Source: Roseateles sp. SL47
GTDB taxonomy: Bacteria; Pseudomonadota; Gammaproteobacteria; Burkholderiales; Burkholderiaceae_C
NCBI RefSeq assembly: GCF_026625885.1
Contig: NZ_CP113068.1
Span: 3,348,001 to 3,412,000, forward strand
Direction: 5' to 3'
DNA: 64,000 bases
In this document: positions 35,268 to 43,887 of the stretch, piece after piece
Position numbering within the stretch: position 1 is the first letter of the stretch
Layout of the letters: each line of letters begins with the position of its first letter
Notes under the pieces: generated by a model
The model's input: only the letters and a program-made list of their open reading frames with translations
The model's database searches: none
What the model was told of the DNA's origin: nothing
Position numbers and translations under genes: made by a program

Positions 35268-36242
35268 TTGAGTAGCACCTTGTTGACACCGCGCATGGCC
35301 GCGGTGCTGGAGCGCATCCACCGCGCCAACCGTCCGGCCTTCCACAGCCTCACGCCCAAGCAGGCCCGCATCGCTTACCTGATGGGGGCCGAGATCCTGG
35401 ACCTTCCTCGGGCCAACCTGCCCCGTATCGAGAACCTGCGCATTCCCGGCCCGGCGGGCGTACTGTCGGCCCGGCTGTATGCCGCCACCGAGCGTGCCGC
35501 CGGCGAGCTGCCGGTGCTGCTGTACTTCCATGGGGGTGGTTTTGTGATCGGCAGCCTGGAAACCCACGACAGCCTGTGCCGCCAGCTGGCACTGCGCAGT
35601 GGTGCGGCGGTGCTGGCGCTGGACTATCGGCTGGCCCCGGAACATCCGTTCCCGGCAGCGGTGGATGACTGCTGGGCGGCGCTGCGCTGGCTGATGCAGG
35701 CGGCACCCTCGCTGGGCCTGGACCCCGCCCGCATCGCCGTGGGCGGTGACAGTGCCGGTGGCACGCTGGCGGCGGTGACGGCGCTGCATGCGCGCGACAT
35801 CCAGGCCGAGCTGGGCCATGCGCTGGCCTTGCAACTGCTGATCACGCCGGGGGCCACCGCCCATGCGGACACGGATTCCCACCGCCGGTTCGCCCAGGGG
35901 CACCTGCTGGAGGCCGACACCATTGCCTGGTTCTTCAATCAATACCTGCCTGAATCTCGGCGGGACGACTGGCGCTTTGCGCCGCTGAATGCGGACGACC
36001 ATGAAGGGGTGGCCCCAGCCTGTTTCATCCTGGCGGAAGCCGACCCGCTGATCGATGAAGGCGTGGCGTACGCCGATCTGTTGCGTGCCTGCGGCAACGA
36101 GGTGCAGCTGGAGCTGTATCGTGGCGTGACGCATGATTTCATCAAAATGGGCCGCAGCATTCCGGAAGCCGAGCAGGCCATGGATGCCTGCGCTCTGGCA
36201 CTTCAACGCGCCTTCCACCTGGAAAAGGCTTCCACGACATGA
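35268..36242 (+). CDS. Alpha/beta hydrolase, hormone-sensitive lipase (HSL) family
   Basis: Carboxylesterase of 324 residues. The oxyanion-hole HGGG is at 88-91, the nucleophile elbow GDSAGG (160-165) holds Ser162, and the acid and base are Asp259 (LAEADPL) and His289 (GVTHDF). YRLAPEHPFPA is the HSL signature. The TTG at 35268 is preceded by CTGGAG at good spacing; an ATG at 35295 is the alternative. It ends in an ATGA overlap with the thioesterase-GNAT gene, so the two are translationally coupled and probably act in one pathway on acyl esters. Confidence 0.9.
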   Translation: MSSTLLTPRMAAVLERIHRANRPAFHSLTPKQARIAYLMGAEILDLPRANLPRIENLRIPGPAGVLSARLYAATERAAGELPVLLYFHGGGFVIGSLETHDSLCRQLALRSGAAVLALDYRLAPEHPFPAAVDDCWAALRWLMQAAPSLGLDPARIAVGGDSAGGTLAAVTALHARDIQAELGHALALQLLITPGATAHADTDSHRRFAQGHLLEADTIAWFFNQYLPESRRDDWRFAPLNADDHEGVAPACFILAEADPLIDEGVAYADLLRACGNEVQLELYRGVTHDFIKMGRSIPEAEQAMDACALALQRAFHLEKASTT

Positions 36243-37126
36243 ACCACGCACCGTCCGTCCCTGCCGTGCCCACCCGCGGGCGCTTCCGTTTCATGGAGCG
36301 GCTGCGAGTGCGGTGGTCGGAAATCGACGCCCAGCAGATTGTTTTCAACGGGCACTACCTGACCTATTTCGACACGGCGGTGGGCGGCTACTGGCGGGCG
36401 CTGGCGCTGCCGTACGCGCAGACGATGCAGACCCTGGGGGGCGATTTGTTCGTGCGCAAGTCCACCGTGGAATATCTGCAGGCGGCGCATTACGACGAGC
36501 TGCTGGATGTGGGTGTGCGCACTGAGCGGGTGGGCACCACCTCACTGACGGTGGCCTGCGCAGTCTTCCGGGGTGACGAATGCCTGGTGCATGGCGAGCT
36601 GGTGTATGTATTTGCCGATGCCAGCAGCCGCGAGCCGCAAGCGGTGCCACCGCCGTTGCGGGACCTGCTGCTGAGCTTTGAACGCCATGAGCTGATGACC
36701 GTGGCCAAGGTGGGCCACTGGGCTGACCTGGGCGCGGATGCACATCGCATCCGTCAGGCGGTCTTTGTGGAAGAGCAGCGGATTCCGGCCGAGATGGAGT
36801 GGGATGCGGCGGATGAGGGCTGCACGCATGCGGTGGCCTACAACCGGCTGGGCCGGCCGCTGGCCACCGGGCGCCTGCTGGAGCATGTGCCGGGTGTGGC
36901 CAAGATCGGCCGCATGGCGGTGCTGTCGCCGATGCGCGGCAGCCGGGTGGGCCGTCAGGTGCTGGATGCGTTGATGCAGGCGGGCCGCGAGCGGGGCTAC
37001 CGCGAAGTGTTGCTGCATGCGCAACTCAGCGCCGAAGGGTTCTATACCCGCGCCGGTTTTCAGCGCCGGGGGCCGGTCTTTGAGGAGGCGGGCATCCAGC
37101 ACGTGGAGATGGTGCGGGCGCTGTAG
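36239..37126 (+). CDS. Acyl-CoA thioesterase (hotdog) - GNAT acetyltransferase fusion
   Basis: A 295-residue two-domain protein. Residues about 19-150 are a 4-hydroxybenzoyl-CoA/YbgC-type hotdog thioesterase: RVRWSEIDAQQIVFNGHYLT contains the catalytic Asp30, and RKSTVEYLQAAHYDELLDVG follows. Residues about 160-295 are a GNAT domain of the ElaA-like type, with GRMAVLSPMRGSRVGRQVLD as acetyl-CoA loop and LHAQLSAEGFYTRAGFQ near the end. Such fusions are known from Burkholderiales genomes. The joint substrate is unknown; both halves use CoA thioesters. It is coupled by ATGA overlap to the upstream esterase. Confidence 0.88.
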   Translation: MNHAPSVPAVPTRGRFRFMERLRVRWSEIDAQQIVFNGHYLTYFDTAVGGYWRALALPYAQTMQTLGGDLFVRKSTVEYLQAAHYDELLDVGVRTERVGTTSLTVACAVFRGDECLVHGELVYVFADASSREPQAVPPPLRDLLLSFERHELMTVAKVGHWADLGADAHRIRQAVFVEEQRIPAEMEWDAADEGCTHAVAYNRLGRPLATGRLLEHVPGVAKIGRMAVLSPMRGSRVGRQVLDALMQAGRERGYREVLLHAQLSAEGFYTRAGFQRRGPVFEEAGIQHVEMVRAL

Positions 37127-37153
37127 GCGCCGCCGACCGCTTGGTCTCGCGAA

Positions 37154-38104
37154 TCACCCAGCGCGATTGCCATCTTCGCGAGTGCGGTGGTCGGCTTCGA
37201 GTGCCCTGAAGCGCCCTGGGCTCACGCCTCGCTCCCGCTTGAAGGCGTTGCTGAACGCGGTGTCCGATGCATAACCGACCCGCTCGGCGATGGCCATCAG
37301 GCTGGCGTCACCGGTGCGCAGCGCGTCAGCGGCCAACGTCATGCGCCAGCGTGTCAGGTAGTCGAGCGGCGGTAGGCCCACCCGCTCGCGGAACCGTGTG
37401 CTGAAGGCCGTGCGCGACATGCCGATGGCCCGCGCGAGATCGTCCACCGTCCAGCGCCGTCCCACATCCCCGTGCATCATGGAGAGTGCCCGGCCTATGG
37501 AGGCATCTGCCATTGCCCCCAGCCACCCCGGTGGTTGATGCGCCGAGGCGAGATGCGCGCGCAGGATTTGCACCAGCACCAGGTTGGCCAGGCTGGCGGC
37601 GGCAACGTTGGCGCCAGGCGCCGAGGCAACTGTTTCCATTGCCACCAGAGGCAGCAGGGCCGCAAGCGGCGCGTTGAAGGCGCCGCCCGCAGGAATGTGT
37701 ACCACTGGCGGCAGGAGCCGCAGCAGTGCCTGCGCACCAACATCATCATGGAAGGTGAATCGGCCTGCAGCGACAACGTTGAGTTCGCCAACGTCGCCAT
37801 AACGCACGATGCCGTCTGTGCCCATGTGGCTTGAAAACACGGCCACGCCGTCCTCCGGCGCAAGGTCCGGATCGCTCGCCACGCAGTAGGGGCGCCCGTC
37901 CGTCAGCAGGTAGAAATCGCCCGCCGCCAGCCGGACGGGTGTGCCGCCCTCGACCCAGAGCCAACGAGAGCCCTGCAACACCCCCCCGAACTTCATATGC
38001 CGATAGGACGGGAACCGAAGCGCCCAGTGCCCCCGCCCCTCCATGCGAGCCGACAGCACGCTCTGGACCCGCAGAAGCGCCAGCACATCGGACAAGGGAT
38101 CCAT
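37154..38104 (-). CDS. AraC-family transcriptional regulator with cupin N-domain
   Basis: DNA-binding regulator of 316 residues. The N-terminal cupin domain (Cupin_6 type) starts at MDPLSDVLALLRVQSVLSAR, and the two HTH motifs of the C-terminal AraC domain lie in about 215-305 (VDDLARAIGMSRTAFSTRFR; LMAIAERVGYASDTAFSNAF). The ATG at 38104 is preferred because MDPLSDVL is the usual family opening; a longer start at 38143 would run into the divergent control region. The adjacent divergent aldo/keto reductase is the likely target, as in many such pairs. Confidence 0.93.
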   Translation of the reverse strand: MDPLSDVLALLRVQSVLSARMEGRGHWALRFPSYRHMKFGGVLQGSRWLWVEGGTPVRLAAGDFYLLTDGRPYCVASDPDLAPEDGVAVFSSHMGTDGIVRYGDVGELNVVAAGRFTFHDDVGAQALLRLLPPVVHIPAGGAFNAPLAALLPLVAMETVASAPGANVAAASLANLVLVQILRAHLASAHQPPGWLGAMADASIGRALSMMHGDVGRRWTVDDLARAIGMSRTAFSTRFRERVGLPPLDYLTRWRMTLAADALRTGDASLMAIAERVGYASDTAFSNAFKRERGVSPGRFRALEADHRTREDGNRAG

Positions 38105-38134
38105 GTTTGAACGATTGATGATGAATTGCGTTGT

Positions 38135-38151
38135 TTTGATCATAGATCAAA
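38135..38151. promoter_or_regulatory. Inverted repeat between the araC-type gene and the aldo/keto reductase gene
   Basis: TTTGATC-ATA-GATCAAA is a perfect 7-base inverted repeat around a 3-base centre. It lies in the 107-base divergent interval and is a good operator candidate for the AraC regulator or another dimer. Confidence 0.5.
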
Positions 38152-38211
38152 TGCGACTGGCGTTTCAGAATGCGATCCGCATGGCGTCTTCGCCATTTTT
38201 TAAAGAGCAAC

Positions 38212-39291
38212 ATGAACCCTCAGATGCGCTACTCCCAACTCGGTCGGACCGGGCTTTTTGTGTCGCGGTTCTGCCTCGGCGGAATGACTTTCGGAGGCGC
38301 CGATACGCCTGCGGGGGCGGCGATTGGACGCCTGTCACAGGAGGAGACCCAGACCATCGTCAGCCAGGCGCTGGATGCCGGCATCAACTTCATTGACACG
38401 GCCGACGTCTACGGTGGTGGCGGCTCCGAGACGGTGTTGGGCGAGGCATTGAAGCTGCGGCGAAACGAGGTGGTGCTCGCGACCAAGCTGCACGCACGTG
38501 TCGGCCCGGGGCCCAATGACGTCGGGCAATCGCGGCTGCACATCATGACGGCCCTGGAGCAGAGCTTGAGGCGCCTGCAGACCGATCGCATCGACCTCTA
38601 CCAGATCCACGGCTTTGATCCGATCACGCCGATGGAGGAGGTGTTGCGTGCGCTTGATGACGCGGTGCGCAGCGGCAAGGTGCGCTACGTCGGTTGCTCC
38701 AATCTGGCGGCCTGGCAACTGATGAAGGCGATCGGTGTGGCCGAACGAGACCGCCTGACGCGGTTCGCCTCCCTCCAGGCGTATTACTCCTTGGCGGGGC
38801 GGGACATCGAACACGAACTGGTGCCCGCCGTCACCGACGCACAGGTCGGCCTGCTGTGCTGGAGCCCGCTGGCGGGCGGACTGCTGTCCGGCAAGTTCGA
38901 TCGCCAGGGCAGCAGCGACACAACCGCGCGCCGCGCGTTGATCGCCTTTCCACCGGTGGACGAAACCCGGGTGTACGACATCATCGATGCGCTGAAGGTC
39001 GTGGCCCTTCGGCACAGCACCACGCCCGCACAGGTCGCGTTGGCTTGGCTGCTTGCGCGTCCGGCGGTGACCAGCGTCATCATCGGCATCAAGCGGCCCG
39101 AGCAGTTGGCGGACAACCTGGGTGCGTTAGATCTGGTGTTGGCGGAGGAGGACCACGCCCTGCTGGACGAGGTCAGCCGACCCACCGCCGCCTACCCGGG
39201 CTGGATCCAGACCTATAACGCCAGGAGCCGTTACCCGGCTGGACATCCATTCCAAGGGTCGAGTTGGAGCCTCGGCGAACGGCCGCTGTAG
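38212..39291 (+). CDS. Aldo/keto reductase
   Basis: NADPH-dependent oxidoreductase of 359 residues with the TIM-barrel AKR fold. The catalytic tetrad is complete: Asp62, Tyr67 (FIDTADVYGGG), Lys92 (ATKLHARV) and His133 (LYQIHGFDP). The C-terminal cofactor segment SVIIGIKRPEQLADNLGALD is present. It is closest to the YajO/Tas-like AKR families with ARVGPGPNDVGQSR. The start ATG follows AAAGAG. Regulation by the divergent AraC protein is inferred from position and the intervening inverted repeat. Confidence 0.94.
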   Translation: MNPQMRYSQLGRTGLFVSRFCLGGMTFGGADTPAGAAIGRLSQEETQTIVSQALDAGINFIDTADVYGGGGSETVLGEALKLRRNEVVLATKLHARVGPGPNDVGQSRLHIMTALEQSLRRLQTDRIDLYQIHGFDPITPMEEVLRALDDAVRSGKVRYVGCSNLAAWQLMKAIGVAERDRLTRFASLQAYYSLAGRDIEHELVPAVTDAQVGLLCWSPLAGGLLSGKFDRQGSSDTTARRALIAFPPVDETRVYDIIDALKVVALRHSTTPAQVALAWLLARPAVTSVIIGIKRPEQLADNLGALDLVLAEEDHALLDEVSRPTAAYPGWIQTYNARSRYPAGHPFQGSSWSLGERPL

Positions 39292-39332
39292 GCCTTGACG
39301 GGTGTCCTTGCGCTACCACGCAGCAATGAAGC

Positions 39333-40631
39333 TCAACGGGTGTCGAGCTTGCCACTCAGGCTGAGCGGCGACGTCAATTGCCCGGTGCGGCCGAGCCAGA
39401 CCTGCGCGGGCCCCATGAGCCAGTCACGCGCTTGAGGTGCCTGCTTGAGCTGCCAGTCCAGAAAGGCCAGGCTGGTTTTCTGGGCGGCGATGAAGGCCAG
39501 CTGATCTTCCTGCAGCCGGTGCCAGTCCGGCTGGTCCGGTACCGGCTGCAACATCCGGCTGCCCGGGTTCATGCCGCCACCGGGGCCCCCGCCCATACCG
39601 CCACCCATGCCACCGCCTCGGCGACCACGACTGCCGCCATCTCCACCTCCGCCACCGCCCGCACCACTGCCGGCATCGCGGGAACCATCGGCATTCCTGC
39701 CGTTGCGGCCCTGGGCACCCGGGGCGGTGTCGTTGCCGGCCAAAGTGGCGTGCGTGATGCCCGGCAGCGACAACAGCCAGGCGTTGTCCTTTGGCATGGA
39801 TTCAAAGGGCAGGGTGCGCCAGCGCGGCTGTTCCACCAGCCCGAGAACGTCGGTGTCCTGCGGGCCGGTGAGGCCCAGCACCGGCAACAGCACGGCGGCA
39901 TATCGGTCCGCAGCGCGGGCATCCATCACCTGCGGGCTGATCACCACCACAGCCTTCAGTTGTACGCTGGAGGCTGTCCAGCGGGTGCCATCACCAAGCG
40001 ATTCCCCCGCCAAGGCCATGGCCGCCTGTGCGCCCAGTTCATAACCCGCCACGGCGGTCCGCGTCCAGTCCAGGGCACTCCACGGGAGTTCACCGCTGCG
40101 GCCCCGGCGTTGCGCTTCCGCCAGCACCGCGTCCAGAGTGGCTAGGCGCTGGCGCAGTGGCGGCTGGGCATAGTGCTGCTGACCCAGACGTTTGAATTCC
40201 GCCGCCCGGGCGAGATCCGAAGCCCATGCCTGTGCATCCGTTTCCAGCGGCTGCAGCGACACGACGGCATAACCCGCCGAGGCCCAGGTCTGGCGCCACT
40301 TCCGCCCCGCGATGTCGGATTCGCCGAGACCCGGCAGGTAGACCACCACCGGCCGGGGCGTGCCAGATGCGGCGGCGGTGCCCAGGGTCAGGGTGACCCG
40401 GAACACATCATTCTTGAGCCGCCAGGACTGGGTGATCTCGCTCACGGGCTCGCTGCCCGGGCCATTAGCCGTGCCATTAAGCGATCCGCTTCCCGACCCG
40501 CCGACCGGTGAATAGCCCTGCGCCGCAAAGCTCTGCTGCTGCCGCTGCTCGTCCAATCGCGCCTTGGGGGGCCCTCCGCACCCAGCCAGCAGAACACAAG
40601 CCCCCACGATGGCGGCCATGGAGGTGGCCAT
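39333..40631 (-). CDS. Predicted lipoprotein, alpha/beta-hydrolase-like, unknown
   Basis: Exported protein of about 432 residues with a lipobox LLAGC near the N-terminus (Cys18 from the chosen start). The middle has a VVVYLPGLGESDIAGRKWRQ segment and AVAGYELGAQAAMALAGES, where a nucleophile Ser would be expected. This suggests a serine-hydrolase-like fold (DUF3530/dienelactone-like) with a Glu or Gln in place of Ser. A Gly/Arg-rich, disordered insertion with GGMGGGMGGGPGGG spans about 325-365. The start is uncertain: ATG 40631 has a GGAAAGGG Shine-Dalgarno but a signal with no positive residue. Upstream in-frame ATG 40721 or TTG 40661 would add ERARS and a run of Ser-Leu-Pro repeats. Confidence 0.6.
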   Translation of the reverse strand: MATSMAAIVGACVLLAGCGGPPKARLDEQRQQQSFAAQGYSPVGGSGSGSLNGTANGPGSEPVSEITQSWRLKNDVFRVTLTLGTAAASGTPRPVVVYLPGLGESDIAGRKWRQTWASAGYAVVSLQPLETDAQAWASDLARAAEFKRLGQQHYAQPPLRQRLATLDAVLAEAQRRGRSGELPWSALDWTRTAVAGYELGAQAAMALAGESLGDGTRWTASSVQLKAVVVISPQVMDARAADRYAAVLLPVLGLTGPQDTDVLGLVEQPRWRTLPFESMPKDNAWLLSLPGITHATLAGNDTAPGAQGRNGRNADGSRDAGSGAGGGGGGDGGSRGRRGGGMGGGMGGGPGGGMNPGSRMLQPVPDQPDWHRLQEDQLAFIAAQKTSLAFLDWQLKQAPQARDWLMGPAQVWLGRTGQLTSPLSLSGKLDTR

Positions 40632-40653
40632 GGAACGCGCCCTTTCCAGCGGC

Positions 40654-40698
40654 GAGGGCAACGACGGCAACGAGGGCAACGAGGGCAACGAGGGCAGT
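40654..40698 (-). repeat. 9-bp tandem repeats at the lipoprotein 5' end
   Basis: Five units based on GAGGGCAAC (plus strand) begin at 40654, 40663, 40672, 40681 and 40690, with single-base variants. On the coding strand they encode Ser-Leu-Pro runs if the gene starts upstream. They span the -10 to leader region if it starts at 40631. Confidence 0.9.
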
Positions 40699-40807
40699 GA
40701 TGTGACCAAGGGGAGCGGCATGACAAGCTGAGGCATAGGAAGCAAGGGAGCGCGCGGCACAGGCCGCGACGCTACCCAGTGTCTGTGAACCGGAGGTGTC
40801 TGCCTTG

Positions 40808-42547
40808 TCAATGCCCCGCTGCTGGCACGGGGTTGCCCGCCTCATGCTCCAGCGGCGCATTGAACCGCTGCAGCACATGACGGCTCATGCCCCGGGCCAG
40901 TTCTTCTTCCCCATAGAACACGGTGCCCAGCTGTTCCTTGCGCAACAGCGCCGATTCCTCTTCGCCATGGGTACGCAGTACGATTTCGATACCGGGATTG
41001 AGCTGCCTCGCAATGTTCGCCATCTGCCGTGCCTTCATCGAATCCGGCAGGGCCACCACCAGCATGGCGGCCTTGGCGATATGGGCCTGGATCAGCACCA
41101 TCGGGTCGCTCGCATCCCCGCTCACCGCTGCGCGGCCCTGCCTGCGCAAGGCCTCCACGGTCTCCCGGTTCTGCTCGGCCACCACGATGGGGATGTGACG
41201 CTCATCCAGCGCCTGCGCAATGCGCCGGCCCACGCGGCCATACCCCACCAGCACCACCTGGCCTTCCAGGAACTCCCGCTCGGTGGACATTGGCAGTTCG
41301 GCATAGGGGTCGTCCCGCTGCTCCAGCTTGCGGGCAAAGGCCGAGCGGGCCAATACCCAGCGCTGCACCGGCCCGACCATGGCAAACATCAGCGGGTTCA
41401 GGGCGATGGAAATCATGGCGCCCGCCAGCACCAGGTTCATGCCTTCCTTGGGCAGCAGGCCCAGTTGCAGACCCAGGCCCGCCAGGATGAAGCTGAACTC
41501 TCCGATCTGCGCCAGGCTGGCCGACACCGTCATGGCGGTGTTGAGCGGATAGCGGAACACCAGCACCAGCGCCGTGGCGGCCAGCGCCTTGCCCACCATG
41601 ATGACCGCGACGGTGGCCAGCACCTGCCAGGGTTGGTTCACCACCGTCATCGGGTCCACCAGCATGCCCACCGACACAAAGAACAGCACCGAGAACGAAT
41701 CCCGCAGCGGCAACGATTCTTCGGCGGCCCGATGGCTGTACTCCGACTCCCGCATCACCATGCCGGCGAAGAAAGCGCCCAGCGCAAAGGACACGTGGAA
41801 CAGTTCGGACGCCCCATAAGCGATGCCGATGGCCACGGCAATCACCATCAGCGTGAACAGCTCCCGCGAGCCGGTGCGCGCCACCTGCCACAGCATCCAG
41901 GGCAGCACCCGGCGGCCCACCACCAGCATCAGCACCACAAAGGCGGTGATGTAGGCCAGCGTCTCGGCCAGGGTCTGCCACAGGGGCGTCTGGCCGGCCG
42001 TCTCCGTGGCTACCGTGCCGCCGAGCATTGGCGCCAACGGCGGCAGCAGCACCAGGATCAGCACCGTGGCCAGGTCTTCCACCACCAGCCAGCCGATCGC
42101 AATGCGGCCGTTGACCGAATCCATGGCGCCTCGGGCTTCCAGCGCCTTGAGCAGCACCACCGTGCTGGCGCAGGAGAGCGCCAGGCCAAACACCAGAGCC
42201 CCGCCGAAGCTCCAGCCCCAGCTCATGGCCAGGCCCATGCCCAGCAGGGTCGCGACCGTCATCTGCACCACCGCGCCGGGCAGTGCAATGCGTTTGACGG
42301 CCATCAGGTCCTTGAGCGAGAAGTGCAGCCCGACGCCGAACATCAGCAGCATCACGCCGATTTCAGACAGCTGGGAGGCGATGCCGATGTCCGCCACATA
42401 GCCGGGCGTGGCCGGGCCGATGGCCACACCGGCCAGCAAATACCCCACCAGGGCCGGCAGGCGCAGACGTTCTGCAATGAAGCCGAGGATGAGCGCCAGG
42501 CCGAAGCCGGCTGCCAGGGTGCTGATCAGGGAGACGTTGTGTTCCAT
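40808..42547 (-). CDS. CPA2 monovalent cation:proton antiporter (YbaL/KefC type)
   Basis: Inner-membrane antiporter of 579 residues. About 12 membrane segments precede a TrkA-N regulatory domain (VVLVGYGRVGRRIAQALDE, near 430) that binds NAD(H) or nucleotide. The GVMLLMFGVGLHFSLKDL and SVGMLVDPMTVV segments are family typical. The TrkA-N region with a short tail is more like YbaL than the glutathione-gated KefB/KefC. The start overlaps the DUF4936 stop by one base (TGATG), so it is translationally coupled as the third gene behind ygfZ. Confidence 0.9.
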   Translation of the reverse strand: MEHNVSLISTLAAGFGLALILGFIAERLRLPALVGYLLAGVAIGPATPGYVADIGIASQLSEIGVMLLMFGVGLHFSLKDLMAVKRIALPGAVVQMTVATLLGMGLAMSWGWSFGGALVFGLALSCASTVVLLKALEARGAMDSVNGRIAIGWLVVEDLATVLILVLLPPLAPMLGGTVATETAGQTPLWQTLAETLAYITAFVVLMLVVGRRVLPWMLWQVARTGSRELFTLMVIAVAIGIAYGASELFHVSFALGAFFAGMVMRESEYSHRAAEESLPLRDSFSVLFFVSVGMLVDPMTVVNQPWQVLATVAVIMVGKALAATALVLVFRYPLNTAMTVSASLAQIGEFSFILAGLGLQLGLLPKEGMNLVLAGAMISIALNPLMFAMVGPVQRWVLARSAFARKLEQRDDPYAELPMSTEREFLEGQVVLVGYGRVGRRIAQALDERHIPIVVAEQNRETVEALRRQGRAAVSGDASDPMVLIQAHIAKAAMLVVALPDSMKARQMANIARQLNPGIEIVLRTHGEEESALLRKEQLGTVFYGEEELARGMSRHVLQRFNAPLEHEAGNPVPAAGH

Positions 42548-42870
42548 CAGGTGCCGCCCACCGGTCCGGCGAGGGCGGCAAAGACCTCGCGGTGGCGGGG
42601 CCCCTGGGCGAAGGGGCCCAGGGCGGCGGCAAGCTTGGCTTCCACGCCCACGGCATCCGCCAGCGGGGGCGCATAGATTTCCATCCAGGTCTGGAAGACC
42701 GGGTCATGGTCGCGGCGCTTCAGCAGCCGCACCGGCTGGCCGTCGCGAGCGGCCTCGAAGGCGGCCAGGGCGGCGGCTGCCTGGTCCAGATGAACGCGGT
42801 AATACACATACAGCTCGGGGCTCCGGGCGTCTTGCGCGCCGGGAGGGCCGTGGTAGGTGACCGCGCTCAT
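42547..42870 (-). CDS. DUF4936 family protein
   Basis: Small cytoplasmic protein of 107 residues. The YVYYRVHLDQAAAALAAFEA opening and the RRDHDPVFQTWMEIYAPPLA core match the DUF4936 family, which in Burkholderiales is nearly always encoded next to ygfZ. It has no known function. Its start overlaps the ygfZ stop by 4 bases (ATGA), and its stop overlaps the ybaL start. Confidence 0.87.
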   Translation of the reverse strand: MSAVTYHGPPGAQDARSPELYVYYRVHLDQAAAALAAFEAARDGQPVRLLKRRDHDPVFQTWMEIYAPPLADAVGVEAKLAAALGPFAQGPRHREVFAALAGPVGGT

Positions 42871-43841
42871 TGAGGTTCTCCGACGATGTAGGGAAGGGGT
42901 TGATGCGTCAGCAGCGGACCTTCGGCGCTGCCCAGATGCAGGCTGCCGCTCTCCAGCGCGGCCAGCTTGACCTCGGCCAGCAGTACCTCCCGCCCGTCGG
43001 AGCGGCCGGTGGCCGCGACCAGCCCGGCAGGTTGCCCCGGATCTTCGCTATGAAAGATCTCCTGGGCGAGTTGCGGCTGTGCGCCTTCCGCCACCAGGAA
43101 GGGATGGGTGCGGCGCTTGATGGTGCCGCGGTACTGGCTGCGGGCCACCACTTCCTGGCCGGGATAGCAGCCCTTCTGGAAATTCACGCCCCCGATCAGC
43201 TCCAGATTCACCATCTGGGGCACGAACTGCTCCACCGTGGCGCCACGCACCCAGGCCAGACCGGCGCGCACATCCAGGCCGTGCCAGTCGGCCAGGTCCA
43301 CCTCGGGCAGGGCGGGGGCGGGGGCGCTGGCCGGCTGCAGCAGCAGGAAGCGCGGGCCGATGCCATCATCCGGCAGCCGGGTGACCTGGGCATCGGTGCC
43401 GTCGGCCGTCGCCAAACGCCCGACCTGCCAGGTCTGGGCCGGCGCTGCAGCCCCCAGCCAGGTGGCAGCCACGTCGCCGGACAGCCCCCAGGCGGCCCAG
43501 TCGCCGCTGGCATCGGTCAGTTTGCATTTCGCACGCAAGACAAACATCGACAACCGTTTCAGCGTGGCCGGCAGCACGTCGGCGGGCAGGGCCATCAGCA
43601 CGGTCTGGTCGTCCGGCTTGACCGCCAGCAGCGTGGCCAGCAATCGGCCCTTGGCGGAACAGTAACCCGCCAGGCGGGCCTGCTGAAGCGTCTGCAGGGC
43701 CAGGTCCTGGGTCAGCTGCGAGTGCAGGAACTTGGCCGCTTCTTCGCCCTGGGCGCGCATCACGCCGAAATCGGTCAGGCGGACGGCGCCCCTCACCGGG
43801 GGGGCGGACACGGGGGGGATGGGGTGCGAATTCTGGGTCAT
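42867..43841 (-). CDS. ygfZ: Folate-binding Fe/S assembly protein YgfZ
   Basis: Tetrahydrofolate-dependent protein that supports iron-sulfur enzyme maintenance such as MiaB. The 324-residue product carries the signature KGCYPGQEVVAR near the centre, with the essential Cys, and GCVT-like N- and C-terminal parts. The ATG at 43841 is chosen over 43850 and 43856, because a -10-like GATAAT (complement of 43849-43854) ends 7 bases before it and occupies the alternative starts. It is divergent from mltG. Confidence 0.94.
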   Translation of the reverse strand: MTQNSHPIPPVSAPPVRGAVRLTDFGVMRAQGEEAAKFLHSQLTQDLALQTLQQARLAGYCSAKGRLLATLLAVKPDDQTVLMALPADVLPATLKRLSMFVLRAKCKLTDASGDWAAWGLSGDVAATWLGAAAPAQTWQVGRLATADGTDAQVTRLPDDGIGPRFLLLQPASAPAPALPEVDLADWHGLDVRAGLAWVRGATVEQFVPQMVNLELIGGVNFQKGCYPGQEVVARSQYRGTIKRRTHPFLVAEGAQPQLAQEIFHSEDPGQPAGLVAATGRSDGREVLLAEVKLAALESGSLHLGSAEGPLLTHQPLPYIVGEPQ

Positions 43842-43887
43842 GGGACCCATTATCATCAGCCCCGCATTTCATAGAGGGTGTCCGGTC

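Noticed and set aside
34005..36251. Extended minus-strand reading of the alcohol dehydrogenase (748 codons)
   Set aside because: Only the last 381 codons form the enzyme. The upstream part is the antisense of the HSL esterase gene, and the ATG at 35150 has a Shine-Dalgarno.
40796..42676. Plus-strand open frame of 626 codons opposite ybaL
   Set aside because: It is a shadow of ybaL, whose membrane segments and TrkA-N motif are clear.
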